From: Azospirillaceae bacterium
GTDB lineage: Bacteria; Pseudomonadota; Alphaproteobacteria; Azospirillales; Azospirillaceae
DNA: 64,000 nucleotides
Direction of reading: 5' to 3'
Assembly: GCA_031291675.1 (NCBI GenBank)
Contig: JARLIO010000005.1
Coordinates: forward strand, 62,001 to 126,000
The notes under the pieces are model-generated. The model did no database searches. It was not told the DNA's origin and was given only the letters and a program-made list of their open reading frames with translations. The position numbers and the translations under genes are program-made. The stretch's first letter is position 1. Each line of letters opens with the position of its first letter. Positions 34,251-44,203 of this stretch are shown here, in pieces.

Positions 34251-34518
34251 TGGCCGAACATTCCGTCTTTAAGTAATCGAGGGCAGTTTAATTAAGCGCT
34301 GTTCGCGGTCAAGCATTTTCCCCCGATTGCCCGGCCGGTGCGACGCTGTTGCCGCGCCCCCGGCCTCTTGTGACCACCAACGGTCGCGATTTCGGTGCGC
34401 AATCCCCGACAAAATGCGCTAACGTCGCCGCGTTTTACCGAAGGGCCGATCCCGGGTTGCCGCCGGTGGCTTCGGGATTGCCTTTGGGCTCCAAAGAAAT
34501 AGATGGATTGACGCCAGC

Positions 34519-35574
34519 ATGACACTCGCCAATCGGATGTCTTCATCGCCACCCGAACCCGGCATCGAACCAGCCGGCGATCGCTTCGCCGGGATCCGGA
34601 TCGCGGTCATGGTGCCTTGCTACAACGAAGAAGCCGCGATCGGCGCCGTGATCCGTGATTTCCGGGCGGCGCTGCCGACCGCGACGATCTATGTCTATGA
34701 CAACAATTCACGCGACCGGACCATCGAGATCGCGCGTGCTGCCGGTGCCGTGGTGCGCCGCGAGCCGCTGCAGGGCAAGGGCAATGTCGTCCGCCGCATG
34801 TTCGCCGATATCGATGCCGACATCTATGTCCTGGTCGATGGTGATGACACCTATGACGCCGCGGCGGCGCCGCAACTGATCGAGCGGCTGTGCCATGGCG
34901 ATGGCGAAGGGCCGTTGGACATGGTCAACGCCGCCCGGGTCACCGACATCGTGGCCGCCTATCGCCCCGGCCACCGCTTTGGCAATGCGATGCTGACCGG
35001 CATCGTCCGCCACATCTTCGGCGACCGGCTCGGCGACATGCTGTCCGGCTACCGGGTGTTCTCGCGCCGCTTCATCAAAAGCTTCCCGTCAATCTCCGAC
35101 GGGTTCGAGATCGAGACCGAATTGACGGTCCACGCCTTGGAACTGCGGATGCCGGTCGCCGAGGTTCCAACCGCCTACAAGGACCGCCCCGCCGGTTCGG
35201 TCAGCAAGCTCAACACCTATCGCGACGGCATCCGCATTCTGTGGATGATCACCCGCCTGGCCAAGGAAGAGCGCCCGTTCAGCTTCTTCGGCGTCATCGC
35301 CGCGATTCTCGCCGTCTTGTCGGTGATCCTGATCACGCCGGTGACGCTGACCTGGCTGGAAACCGGCATGGTGCCACGCCTGCCGACGGCCCTGCTGGCC
35401 ACCGCCATCATGCTGCTGAGCTTCCTCAGCCTGACCTGCGGCATGATCCTCAACACCGTGACGCGCGGACGCTGGGAAAACAAGCGCATGCGTTATCTCC
35501 AGATCGCCGCGCCGGCGCCCCTGCCTGATAGCGTCGATCCCGGGGCCGCGCCTCAGGCCGGCCAGATCCAATAA
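34519..35574 (+). CDS. Family 2 glycosyltransferase, polyprenyl-phosphate sugar transferase type (DPM1/GtrB-like)
   Basis: A 351-residue protein. The GT2 catalytic domain (about 28-240) has MVPCYNEEAAIGAVI, YDNNSRDRT and the DxD-type metal motif VDGDDTYD. Two membrane helices (about 255-280 and 290-320) follow near the C-terminus, as in enzymes that load a sugar onto undecaprenyl or dolichyl phosphate. It acts at the cytoplasmic face of the inner membrane in cell-surface glycan synthesis. The 3' end overlaps the convergent big glycosyltransferase gene by 22 bases. No strong ribosome site is seen. Confidence 0.9.
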   Translation: MTLANRMSSSPPEPGIEPAGDRFAGIRIAVMVPCYNEEAAIGAVIRDFRAALPTATIYVYDNNSRDRTIEIARAAGAVVRREPLQGKGNVVRRMFADIDADIYVLVDGDDTYDAAAAPQLIERLCHGDGEGPLDMVNAARVTDIVAAYRPGHRFGNAMLTGIVRHIFGDRLGDMLSGYRVFSRRFIKSFPSISDGFEIETELTVHALELRMPVAEVPTAYKDRPAGSVSKLNTYRDGIRILWMITRLAKEERPFSFFGVIAAILAVLSVILITPVTLTWLETGMVPRLPTALLATAIMLLSFLSLTCGMILNTVTRGRWENKRMRYLQIAAPAPLPDSVDPGAAPQAGQIQ

Positions 35575-38438
35575 TGCTGCTGACACCGGTTATCGTTGTA
35601 GAAAACATAGTCGGCGTGTAGCCCCTGATCGCGATGGTCCCCGGCGGCGCGCGCGATCAGGGCCAATGCCGCGGCCAGGGCGGTCCCTGAACCCCGGATC
35701 GGGCCGGAAATCGGGGTGAAGCCGCCCAGAAAATCCATCCGGCGATAGGCCTCCTGAAGCATCAGGGTTCCGGCCGCCAGGCGGTTGACCGGATGGTCGG
35801 GCGCCTGGCGTTGCAGCAGGCGCAGCAGCGCCACGGCCAGATCGATATCGGTGCTGGGGGTCTCGATATAGCTTTTGCGGTGATTGAGCGCGATGCCGAT
35901 CAGGCGCGCGATCTGGTCGGGGGACCGCCCGGCGGCCAGCGTCGCGATCGCCGCCTCTGACCGGGGCAGGTACCAGGCGCGCAAATCTTCGACCTCGATC
36001 GCGGCGGTGGCGGTGGTGCGCACCTCCGGGTAATTCAGATATTCACCCAGCGTCGCTTCCAGGGTCTGGACCCGCAAACCGCGGAAGGCCCGCAGTTTGA
36101 ACTCGGTATCGCTGGCGCCGCGCAAGCGGCCGTCATACCAGCCGAAACGATCATGCAGGCTGCGGCGGTACAGGCCCGGGACATGGCCGATATAGGTGGT
36201 ATCGACCAGCAGGAAATCGGCATCGACGGTCTTGCGGTCATTGGCCATATCGTCTTCGGCGAACCGACCGGTGGCGTCGGTACGGACCTGAACCGCGCTG
36301 GCCTGGACCCAATCGATCGCCGGCGCAGCGTCAAGCGCCGCGGCGAGCACGGCCAGCGCGTCGGGACGCAGGGTTTCGTCGACACCCAGGAAGCTGAGAT
36401 AGGGCGCGCGCGATGCCGCGATGCCGTGGTTCCAGGCCTGAGCGATCGATTCCCGTGCTGCGGTGCGCAGATACAGGCATTCGCGCGGCGCCGCCGCCGC
36501 GATCGCCGGCCATTCGTCACAGGGCGAGGCGCTGTCGACAAAGATCACCTCGACCGCGCCATCGCAGATCAGGGTCTGGCGGTTCAGCAGATCCAGGAAG
36601 CGCGGCATCTTTGCCGCGGCATTGTAGAGCGAGATGATCAGCGCAACCCGCGGGGTCGGGTTGCTGCGCTGATCGACCGTGCGCGTCACCACGGCCGGGG
36701 TCAGATCGCGGCAGCGCGCCCGGACCTGATCGAGGATGTCGTCACAGCGCGCCGGGGCCGCCGCGGCATCGCCATAGAGCGCCTCGGCCGCCGCGGCCTC
36801 CGGGGCCATTCCCACCTGGCGCAACGCCCGGGCGACGGCGGCGACGCGGCCGAAGCGATCGCCACCGGCCAGACGCATCACGCGCAGATCATAGGCCGCC
36901 CCGAGCAGGCCGTTGCCCTCCTGATAAGCCAGTTGCGCCAGCTGGTGAAAAATCCGGCCCCGGTCCAGGCCCAGCATCAGCGCGCCGCGCAGGATCTCAC
37001 GCCGGGCCGCGACATCGCCCGCGCCCGGCGCGGCGTAGTGCCGATAACGGTCGCGCAGCGCCGACACGGCCTCGGAAAGGTCCCGCCCCGATACCGCCGC
37101 GCGCGACAGGTCGGGTTGCGCCGCGATCGGCCGGTAGATCGTCTGGTAGGTCGCCGGGGGCCGGTCCGGCGGCAGGGGCGCGTCGTCAAAGGCGAGTATG
37201 CCCGACTCCAGCATTTGCACCAGTTGCGGCCGGGTCAAGGCGATCACGGCGCCGTGGTCAAGGATCCGCCGCGGCGGGCTGCAATAGATTTCCTCCAGAC
37301 TCTCGCCATCAATGATCGGGGGACGTGTCTGCAGATGTTCGACCAGCCGGGCGCGTTCGTCGTCATAACCGGCCAGGAACGGCCGCAGCCGCTCGGCCGC
37401 GACGACGGGATCGGTCGGATCGATCTCAAGCCAGGGCAGCCCGGGAAAACTGTCATGCAGGAACCGGGTGACCCCGGCGAAACGGCTGATCGCCGCGGGG
37501 CAGCCGCTCAACAGGCTTTCGAGCGCCACCAGATTCAGGGAATCGTAGCGCGACGGGACCACCGCGACCGTGCGCGCGGCGAAACCCGCCCGCAGCTCGG
37601 CCCCGGACCGGCTGGCGGCCAGAGTCATGTCGAGTTTGCGGTGGATCATCATTTGCGCCAACGTCAGATCGGCGCTTTGACCGGCCTGAACCGCGTAATC
37701 GCCACCGGCCAGCAGGGCAGCGCCATAGCTGGTGCGCGGCAGCCACCACAACAGCTCAAGGAACAGGTCGGGGCCTTTGATGCGTTCCTTGCGGGCGGCA
37801 AACAGCAGATCCGGCGGCGCCGCGGCCGGTACCGCCAGGCTGGGACGCAAGGCCCGCAGATGATCCAGCCGCAGCGGGTTGAGATAATGCCCGCCGACGC
37901 CTTCGCCGGCCGCCCGCGCCTCGATCAGCGTCCGGCTGATGCCATAGCGCAGATCGGCGGCCTGATAGGCCAGGCTTTCAGCCTTGGCCGTGTCGGCGAG
38001 CCAATGTTCGATTTCGGCGGGCACCGGCTCGGGCCAGTTCCATCGTGTCGTCGTCGAGAGCGGACCGTGCATCGACATCACCAGCCGATCATAGCGAACG
38101 CCGAACAGGTTCAGTGCCGCCGGCAGATACAGCGCCATATGACTGTAATCCGGAACATCGACGACATCGAAATGCTGCCCTTCAACCGCGGCCGCAATCT
38201 CCAGGAACGTCATGAATTCACGGATCGCCAGGATCGGTGTCGCCCCCGCTTCGGCCATGTGCGGCCGGCAGAACCGCCGCAGTGTCACCGGATGCAGGTT
38301 GGCCTTGAGGTCGGGCACGGGGCCGGCCTGAACGAAATGGAAATCGATCGCCGGGTTGGACGTCGCCAGCGACCGGTAAAAGGTCTCACCGCCACCAACG
38401 CCCGTCATCAGATTCTTGACAGCGAGAAGGACCTTCAT
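35553..38438 (-). CDS. Large bifunctional glycosyltransferase: GT4-like N-terminal and GT2 C-terminal domains
   Basis: A 961-residue protein. The N-terminus (MKVLLAVKNLMTGVGGGETFYRSLA) and the GT4 donor-binding motif (VVPSRYDSLNLVALESLLSG, about 320) mark a GT-B glycosyltransferase over residues 1-400. A helical linker follows (about 400-590). A GT2 (GT-A) domain starts near 597 (RVALIISLYNAAAKMPRF) and contains FVDSASPCDEW and FLGVDETLRPDAL, where the last part stands for the DxD region but lacks a clean DxD. A helical tail ends it. Two transferases in one chain suggest synthesis of a repeating surface glycan or protein glycosylation. Same locus as the GtrB-like gene. Confidence 0.85.
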   Translation of the reverse strand: MKVLLAVKNLMTGVGGGETFYRSLATSNPAIDFHFVQAGPVPDLKANLHPVTLRRFCRPHMAEAGATPILAIREFMTFLEIAAAVEGQHFDVVDVPDYSHMALYLPAALNLFGVRYDRLVMSMHGPLSTTTRWNWPEPVPAEIEHWLADTAKAESLAYQAADLRYGISRTLIEARAAGEGVGGHYLNPLRLDHLRALRPSLAVPAAAPPDLLFAARKERIKGPDLFLELLWWLPRTSYGAALLAGGDYAVQAGQSADLTLAQMMIHRKLDMTLAASRSGAELRAGFAARTVAVVPSRYDSLNLVALESLLSGCPAAISRFAGVTRFLHDSFPGLPWLEIDPTDPVVAAERLRPFLAGYDDERARLVEHLQTRPPIIDGESLEEIYCSPPRRILDHGAVIALTRPQLVQMLESGILAFDDAPLPPDRPPATYQTIYRPIAAQPDLSRAAVSGRDLSEAVSALRDRYRHYAAPGAGDVAARREILRGALMLGLDRGRIFHQLAQLAYQEGNGLLGAAYDLRVMRLAGGDRFGRVAAVARALRQVGMAPEAAAAEALYGDAAAAPARCDDILDQVRARCRDLTPAVVTRTVDQRSNPTPRVALIISLYNAAAKMPRFLDLLNRQTLICDGAVEVIFVDSASPCDEWPAIAAAAPRECLYLRTAARESIAQAWNHGIAASRAPYLSFLGVDETLRPDALAVLAAALDAAPAIDWVQASAVQVRTDATGRFAEDDMANDRKTVDADFLLVDTTYIGHVPGLYRRSLHDRFGWYDGRLRGASDTEFKLRAFRGLRVQTLEATLGEYLNYPEVRTTATAAIEVEDLRAWYLPRSEAAIATLAAGRSPDQIARLIGIALNHRKSYIETPSTDIDLAVALLRLLQRQAPDHPVNRLAAGTLMLQEAYRRMDFLGGFTPISGPIRGSGTALAAALALIARAAGDHRDQGLHADYVFYNDNRCQQHYWIWPA

Positions 38439-39007
38439 CGCATCGCACCGCTTCTGGTTTTCGCTGCGATCACCCGGTATCGATGGCGATACCGTGCGAA
38501 CAACGACCCATGATGGTGACGATAAATGAACAACTTCCTAATAACGGGATCGACTTTACGGGCATTTCCGGACACCGAGACACAATCATTGGCACTATGA
38601 AACTTGCTTTATTGATCACATTTAGACATTTCGGCGACGATATGGAATATGATGAGAGAATATTCCCGGTCTTTGGCCGGCCGGGGGGCAATTTCCCTGG
38701 CTCTTGTGGCGGAGGCTGTTGGTCGTCGCATTCGCCACCGTCATGCCCGCGTTCGCGAGGGTGCCGGCGCGACATGGTTTTTACCGCCAATAGAGGCTCT
38801 CTGCGTTTGCGTCGTGACAAATGATCGAAAAAGGTTTGGCGCCACGGCATTGACAGCATGCCGTCGCCCTGACAGCTTCACCGCCAGGGCAACCCGGTCC
38901 GCCCCGCGGGTGATTCGCCCGTTCGAATTTCCCTGTGCAACCGTGCCCCTGAAGCGGATTTCATTGAGGATCGGGTCTCCGCCGCGTCGCGACCGAAGGA
39001 AATCATC
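38439..39007. other. Divergent intergenic region, AT-rich in its first part
   Basis: No gene is recognisable. Bases 38500-38660 are distinctly AT-richer than the surroundings (for example AACAACTTCCTAATAACGGG and GATATGGAATATGATGAG) and probably hold the promoter of the large glycosyltransferase gene. AAGGA at 38996-39000 is the ribosome site of the next plus-strand gene. Short frames on both strands give no family-like sequence. Confidence 0.5.
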
Positions 39008-39418
39008 ATGTCACCCCATCCGCTCGCATCTGTGATTGAAGCTGCTGACCGGGCGATCTCCGCCGAGGACTTCGACTCCCTTCTCGATTTTTATGCCGAG
39101 GACGCGATCCTTGTCGTTCAGCCCGGCTTGAACGCAATCGGCAAGGCGGCGATCCGGCGCGCCTTCGTCGCGATCGCCGACCATTTCCACCACAGCCTCA
39201 CCGTCAAACAAGGCGACATGGTCGTCCTCGAGGGCGGCGGCGATAGCGCGCTGGTCGTCATGGAAACCCGGCTTGAGCACGCCGGCAGCGATGGCACCAA
39301 GGTCGCCGTCACGCGGCAAGCCACCTATGTGTTCCGGAAAAACCCAGCCGGGCAATGGCTATGCGTCATCGACAATTCCTATGGAACCGATCTGTTGAAG
39401 GCGCCGGGGCCGCTGTGA
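39008..39418 (+). CDS. SnoaL/DUF4440-like protein (NTF2 fold)
   Basis: A 136-residue protein of the nuclear-transport-factor-2 fold. A helical lead (VIEAADRAISAEDFDSLLDFYAEDAIL) is followed by a curved sheet ending in WLCVIDNSYG, the standard DUF4440 ending. Family members are small isomerases, ketosteroid-isomerase relatives or unknown ligand binders. AAGGA in front of the ATG supports the start. It appears to be a single-gene unit with no functional link to the neighbours. Confidence 0.8.
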   Translation: MSPHPLASVIEAADRAISAEDFDSLLDFYAEDAILVVQPGLNAIGKAAIRRAFVAIADHFHHSLTVKQGDMVVLEGGGDSALVVMETRLEHAGSDGTKVAVTRQATYVFRKNPAGQWLCVIDNSYGTDLLKAPGPL

Positions 39419-40440
39419 GGCGGACACGACGACCCGCATTCTCCAGCGTCCCGCGCCCCACGGCCGGCGCCCTGTTGGCCGGAACACAAGCAGCCATTTT
39501 GTCCTGGGACCCGTCGCCAGGCGATCATGGCCGGCCGGAAAGGCGGCGAAGGCGGTGCGATCAGGCCGGTTGGCAACCGCCCCGTCACCCGAACCCGGCG
39601 TCATCGCCTCACCGACCGCCGTGCAGGTCCGGCGTGCCACAAATCCAAATTGAAATCCGGCACAACCGTTCGGATTGTCACGCCGCGAACTGGTTTCCCG
39701 GGACACAGCCTTTGCGAAAGGGTGGCTTTCAGCCCAGGGCGATCGAAGAGAATCCCGGCCGACGGGACCCGCCGATGGCGGAGCGGCGCGATCGCCGCCG
39801 ACCCTGGCGTCACTATAGCAGCATTCTCCATCTACATAGCTGAATCTGAACTGTCGCCTCCCGCCCCGGAGTGCTATGATTTGCGGCATAGACAGGAAAG
39901 AAGATGCAAAACGCACATGGGTGGGATTGTCGCCTCACCCCCTGCAGGGAGCAAACGGTTGCCATGACGTGCAATACCCCAGGGGTCATCCTCGGCTTTG
40001 TGAGCGAAATCCGCCCTATCCGACGTCTGCGCTCTCCCGTCACACAAGACATGATGATGCAACAGTCGCGTGAGGACTATCCGCGACCTGCGTTGCAGCA
40101 ATATCATATGTCGGTTTTACGTCAATTCTGGTCGCTGTCGTGATGACGCCTTATACTATCGTGCCGATGGTCGGGATATCGACCTATGATATCTTGAGCC
40201 GGCCGGCCCGGGCGCAAAGCAGGCACATCGTCCATGGCGGAGGCCCGATCTGTGGCGCTGGTCGCGATCAACCGTGGTCCGGGGCCGTGGGCCCGAGGCC
40301 AACGGCATCACGGACAGACAGAATTTGAACAGTACCGGCCTTCGGCCCGATGATCCGGAGCGGGCGCCGGTATTGATCTCAGGGTGTTGTCAGGGGACGA
40401 ACGAACAAGAACCCGACAGGGTTGATTCCCTTGACGTTTA
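39419..40440. other. One-kilobase spacer before the YtfQ-type operon
   Basis: Frames in this stretch are short and lack family features or ribosome sites. From about 39815 to 40200 it becomes AT-richer. Candidate control elements are a -10-like TATACT at 40152-40157 and two GATATC hexamers seven bases apart (40175-40180 and 40188-40193). These lie 260-300 bases before the first gene of the sugar transporter and may mark its promoter and operator. No regulator gene sits next to this operon. Confidence 0.4.
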
Positions 40441-40454
40441 TGGAGGAAATGAAA

Positions 40455-41420
40455 GTGCACTTGAAAAAACTGATGACCACGGCCGCCCTGGCGGCCCTCG
40501 CAATCGGTGCCGCTGCTGCTGCCCAGGCGGCAGACAAGCTGACGGTCGGATTCGTCCAGATCGGCGCCGAATCGGGCTGGCGGGCCGCGGAAACCAAGGT
40601 CTCCAAGCAGGAAGCCGACAAACGCGGGATCGATTTGAAGATCTCCGATGCCCAGCAGAAGCAGGAAAATGAAATCAAGGCGATCCGGTCCTTCATCGCC
40701 CAGGGCGTCGACGCCATCTTCCTGGCCCCGGTCGTCGCCACCGGCTGGGATCCGGTGCTCAAGGAGGCCAAGGACGCCAAGATCCCGGTATTCCTGCTCG
40801 ACCGCAATATCGAGACCCAGGACAAGTCGCTCTATCTCACCGCGGTGACCTCGGACGCGGTGCTTGAGGGCCGGACCGCCGGCCAATGGCTGGCCAAGCA
40901 GACCAACGGCAAGTGCAATATTGTCGAGTTGCAGGGCACCGTTGGCGCCAGCGTCGCGCTCGACCGCCAGAAGGGCTTCGTCGAAGGCATCGCCGGCCAT
41001 CCCGACCTGAAGATCATCCGCACCCAGTCCGGTGACTTCACCCGGGCTGGCGGCAAGCAAGTCATGGAAAGCTTCCTGAAAGCCGAGAATGGCGGAAAGA
41101 ACATCTGCGCCGTCTACGCCCATAATGACGACATGGAAATCGGCGCGATCCAGGCGATCAAGGAAGCTGGCCTGAAGCCCGGCAAGGATATCCTGACCAT
41201 CTCGATCGACGGTGTTCCGGACATCTTCAAGGCGATGAGCGAGGGCGAGGCCAATGCCTCGGTCGAGCTGACACCCAACATGGCCGGCCCGGCGTTCGAC
41301 GCCCTGATCGCCTACAAGAAGAGCGGGACGGCCCCGCCGAAATGGGTCCAAACCGAAACCAAGCTGTACCTGCCTGACACCGCCACCGCCGAATACACCC
41401 GCCGCAAGGACCTGTACTAA
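40455..41420 (+). CDS. ytfQ: Sugar ABC transporter periplasmic binding protein, YtfQ-like (galactofuranose type)
   Basis: A 321-residue secreted protein. The signal peptide (LMTTAALAALAIGAAAAAQA) is followed by the family opening LTVGFVQIGAESGWRAAE and conserved pieces QKQENEIKAIRSFIAQGVD and IFLAPVVATGWDPVLKEA, highly typical of YtfQ. YtfQ binds galactofuranose. GGAGG at 40442-40446 is only two bases from the ATG at 40449 but eight from the GTG at 40455, so the GTG is preferred. It is the first gene of a complete four-gene transporter (SBP, ATPase, two permeases). Confidence 0.93.
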   Translation: MHLKKLMTTAALAALAIGAAAAAQAADKLTVGFVQIGAESGWRAAETKVSKQEADKRGIDLKISDAQQKQENEIKAIRSFIAQGVDAIFLAPVVATGWDPVLKEAKDAKIPVFLLDRNIETQDKSLYLTAVTSDAVLEGRTAGQWLAKQTNGKCNIVELQGTVGASVALDRQKGFVEGIAGHPDLKIIRTQSGDFTRAGGKQVMESFLKAENGGKNICAVYAHNDDMEIGAIQAIKEAGLKPGKDILTISIDGVPDIFKAMSEGEANASVELTPNMAGPAFDALIAYKKSGTAPPKWVQTETKLYLPDTATAEYTRRKDLY

Positions 41421-41606
41421 GGTTCTGACCTCGTTCCGGCCGGCTTTCTCTGGCCGGCCGGAATGAGGCTCCACGTTATCACGGGTTTTGTTTCCCGGTC
41501 CCGGCACGCCCGGGGCGTACCGGGACCGGGATGCAGGGCACGCGCGCGCCGTGACGCCGCCGGATCGGCCGTGGGGCCGTGCCGACGTGCCTGCAGGAGA
41601 GACGGC

Positions 41607-43184
41607 ATGGATGGACCACAGGAAAAACCCCATCTTCTCGAGATCCGCGGCCTCGTGAAGGCGTTTCCCGGGGTTTTGGCGTTGGACGGCATCAACTTCA
41701 CCCTGCGTCATGGTGAGGTCCACGCCCTGCTCGGCGAAAACGGCGCCGGCAAATCGACCCTGATCAAGGCCTTGACCGGGGTTCACCCCCCCGATGCCGG
41801 CACCTTTCTGCTCGACGGGGTGGCGATCGCGCCCCGTGACGTGGCCGACGCCCAGCGGCTGCAGATCGGCACGGTATATCAGGAAGTCAATCTGCTGCCG
41901 AACCTCACGGTGGCGCAAAATCTGTTTCTGGGTCGCGAACCGACGCGCTTCGGCCTGGTTCAGGGCGCGCAGATGCGCCAGTTATCGCGGGTGCTGCTGG
42001 CCGACTATGGCCTGGACATCGATGTCGGCCTGCCGCTGGGGCAATATTCGGTCGCGGTGCAGCAGGTCGTGGCGATCGCCCGGGCCGTCGATCTGTCGGC
42101 CAAGGTGCTGATCCTCGACGAGCCCACGGCCAGTCTCGACCTTCAGGAAGTCGCGATGCTGTTTACCGTGATGCGCGGCCTCAAGGCGCGGGGCATCGGC
42201 ATCATCTTCGTAACCCATTTTCTGGATCAGGTCTTCGCGATTTCGGATCGGATCACGGTGCTGCGCAATGGCCGTCTGGTCGGGGAGCGGGTTACCGCGA
42301 CCCTATCGCGGCGCGAGTTGGTCGGCATGATGCTGGGCCATGATCTGGCGGCCCAGCAAAAGCAGGGACCGGCCGACGCCGTCGCCGCCAAGGGACCGGC
42401 CCTGATCTCGTTCCGCAAGGTCGGCAAGCGGCGTTATCTGGAGCCTTTCGATCTCGAGATCCGGCCCGGCGAGGTTGTCGGTGTCGCCGGCCTGCTCGGG
42501 TCGGGGCGGACCGAAACCGCGAAGCTGGCCTTCGGCATCACCCGGGCCGATGCCGGCACGATCCTGGTCGAGGGCAAACCGGTCCATCTGCGCTCGCCAC
42601 GCCAGGCGGTCCGGCTCGGCTTCGGCTTTTGCCCCGAGGATCGCAAGGTCGAGGGTATTGTCGGCGCGCTGTCGGTGCGGGAGAACATCATTCTGGCGCT
42701 GCAGGCCCGGCGCGGCTGGCTCAACCGGCTGTCGCGCCGCGAACAGCAGGCAATCGCCGACCGCTTCATCAAGCTGCTCGACATCCGTACCCCGGACGCT
42801 GACCGACCGATCGAGGTGCTGTCCGGCGGCAACCAGCAAAAGGCGATCCTCGCCCGCTGGCTGGCCACCGAACCGCGCTTTCTGATCCTCGACGAACCGA
42901 CCCGGGGCATCGATGTCGGCGCCCATGACGAGATCATCCGCCTGATCAAGCGCCTGCGCTCCGAAGGTTTGGCGCTGCTGACGATCTCGTCCGAGCTGGA
43001 GGAAATCGTCAGCTATAGCGACCGCATCGTGGTGCTGCGTGATCGCCACCATGTCGGTGCGCTGACCGGTAGCGATGTTTCGGTGGAACGGATCATGTCG
43101 ACCATCGCCGCGACCGGCGCGGATGCCGGCGCCCGGGCGCCCGCCGCCCCGGATCGGCCCCTTGCGAGTCTGACACTGCCATGA
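41607..43184 (+). CDS. ytfR: Sugar ABC transporter ATPase (double NBD), YtfR-like
   Basis: A 525-residue ATPase with two domains. The first has Walker A GENGAGKST (about 42-50), a diverged signature (LGQYSVAVQQ) and Walker B VLILDEPTASLD. The second has degenerate Walker A GLLGSGRTE, a full signature LSGGNQQK and FLILDEPTRGID. AGGAG seven bases upstream sets the ATG at 41607. The protein ends in a low-complexity Ala/Pro-rich tail. It powers the two following permeases, and its stop overlaps the next start as ATGA. Confidence 0.93.
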   Translation: MDGPQEKPHLLEIRGLVKAFPGVLALDGINFTLRHGEVHALLGENGAGKSTLIKALTGVHPPDAGTFLLDGVAIAPRDVADAQRLQIGTVYQEVNLLPNLTVAQNLFLGREPTRFGLVQGAQMRQLSRVLLADYGLDIDVGLPLGQYSVAVQQVVAIARAVDLSAKVLILDEPTASLDLQEVAMLFTVMRGLKARGIGIIFVTHFLDQVFAISDRITVLRNGRLVGERVTATLSRRELVGMMLGHDLAAQQKQGPADAVAAKGPALISFRKVGKRRYLEPFDLEIRPGEVVGVAGLLGSGRTETAKLAFGITRADAGTILVEGKPVHLRSPRQAVRLGFGFCPEDRKVEGIVGALSVRENIILALQARRGWLNRLSRREQQAIADRFIKLLDIRTPDADRPIEVLSGGNQQKAILARWLATEPRFLILDEPTRGIDVGAHDEIIRLIKRLRSEGLALLTISSELEEIVSYSDRIVVLRDRHHVGALTGSDVSVERIMSTIAATGADAGARAPAAPDRPLASLTLP

Positions 43185-44203
43185 CGATGATACGAACGCT
43201 GCGGAGCTTTCACGGCGCGACCCAGGTCGCCGTCCTGCTCGCGGTTCTGCTGGCCAACTGGCTGGTCTTTCCCGGGTTCTTTGCGATCCGCCTTCAGGAC
43301 GGCCGGTTGTTCGGCAGTCTGATCGACGTGCTCAACCGCGGTTCGCCGGTCGCACTGCTGACGCTGGGCATGACCCTGGTGATTGCGACCGGCGGCATCG
43401 ACCTGTCGGTCGGCGCGGTGATGGCGATCGCCGGCGCCGTGGCCGCGACCCTGACCCGTGATGGCCAGGGTCTGCCGGTGGTGCTGGCGGTATCGCTGGC
43501 CGCGGGCCTGGCCTGCGGGCTGTGGAACGGACTGCTGGTTGCCGTGCTGCGGATCCAGCCGATCGTCGCGACGCTGATCCTGATGGTCGCCGGTCGCGGG
43601 ATCGCCCAGCTGATTACCGAGGGTCAGATCGTCACCTTCGTCAATCCACAGCTGTCGGCGCTGGGCAGCGGCGAGTTCCTGACGGTTCCGATGCCGGTGG
43701 TGATCGCGCTTGGCATGCTGGTGCTGTCGTTGCTGCTGACCCGCGCCACCGCGCTGGGGATGTTGATCGAATCGGTCGGCATCAACCGCGTGGCCTCGGC
43801 GTTCGCCGGCATCAACACCGGGGCGGTCATCGTCGCGGTCTATGTCTGGTGCGGGCTCTGTTCCGCGGTGGCCGGCGTCATCGTTGCCGCCGACATCCGT
43901 GGCGCCGACGCCAACAATGCCGGCCTGTGGCTGGAAATGGACGCGATTCTGGCCGTTGTCGTGGGTGGCACCTCGCTGCTGGGCGGTCGTTTTGGCCTGG
44001 CGCCGGCGATCGTCGGCGCCTTCATCATCCAGGGCATGAACACCGGAATTCTGCTGAGTGGTTTCAAGCCGGAATTCAACCTGATCGTCAAGGCCACCGT
44101 GATCATGATTGTTCTGCTGGTGCAGTCGCCCGCCTGGAGGACTTTTTCGCTGCCGTCGCTGCCGTCGCTGCAGCGCAAACATCCGGGGAGGACCGTGCCA
44201 TGA
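43181..44203 (+). CDS. ytfT: Sugar ABC transporter permease, YtfT-like
   Basis: A 340-residue membrane protein with about nine hydrophobic segments. The family signature GMTLVIATGGIDLSVGAVMAIAG lies near residue 65-85, and GINRVASAFAGIN and VVGGTSLLGGRFG sit in the C-terminal half. Paired with the next gene it forms a heterodimeric channel, the known organisation for YtfT/YjfF. The start overlaps the ATPase stop and the stop overlaps the next start (ATGA both times). Confidence 0.92.
   Translation: MTMIRTLRSFHGATQVAVLLAVLLANWLVFPGFFAIRLQDGRLFGSLIDVLNRGSPVALLTLGMTLVIATGGIDLSVGAVMAIAGAVAATLTRDGQGLPVVLAVSLAAGLACGLWNGLLVAVLRIQPIVATLILMVAGRGIAQLITEGQIVTFVNPQLSALGSGEFLTVPMPVVIALGMLVLSLLLTRATALGMLIESVGINRVASAFAGINTGAVIVAVYVWCGLCSAVAGVIVAADIRGADANNAGLWLEMDAILAVVVGGTSLLGGRFGLAPAIVGAFIIQGMNTGILLSGFKPEFNLIVKATVIMIVLLVQSPAWRTFSLPSLPSLQRKHPGRTVP

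Noticed and set aside
36153-38513. A ~786-codon plus-strand frame opposite the large glycosyltransferase
   Set aside because: Arg/Gln-rich shadow with no motif; the minus-strand glycosyltransferase has clear domains.
39419-40440. Search for a regulator or small RNA before the YtfQ operon
   Set aside because: Only short frames and AT-rich patches were seen; no helix-turn-helix, tRNA-like or riboswitch-like fold could be supported by eye.
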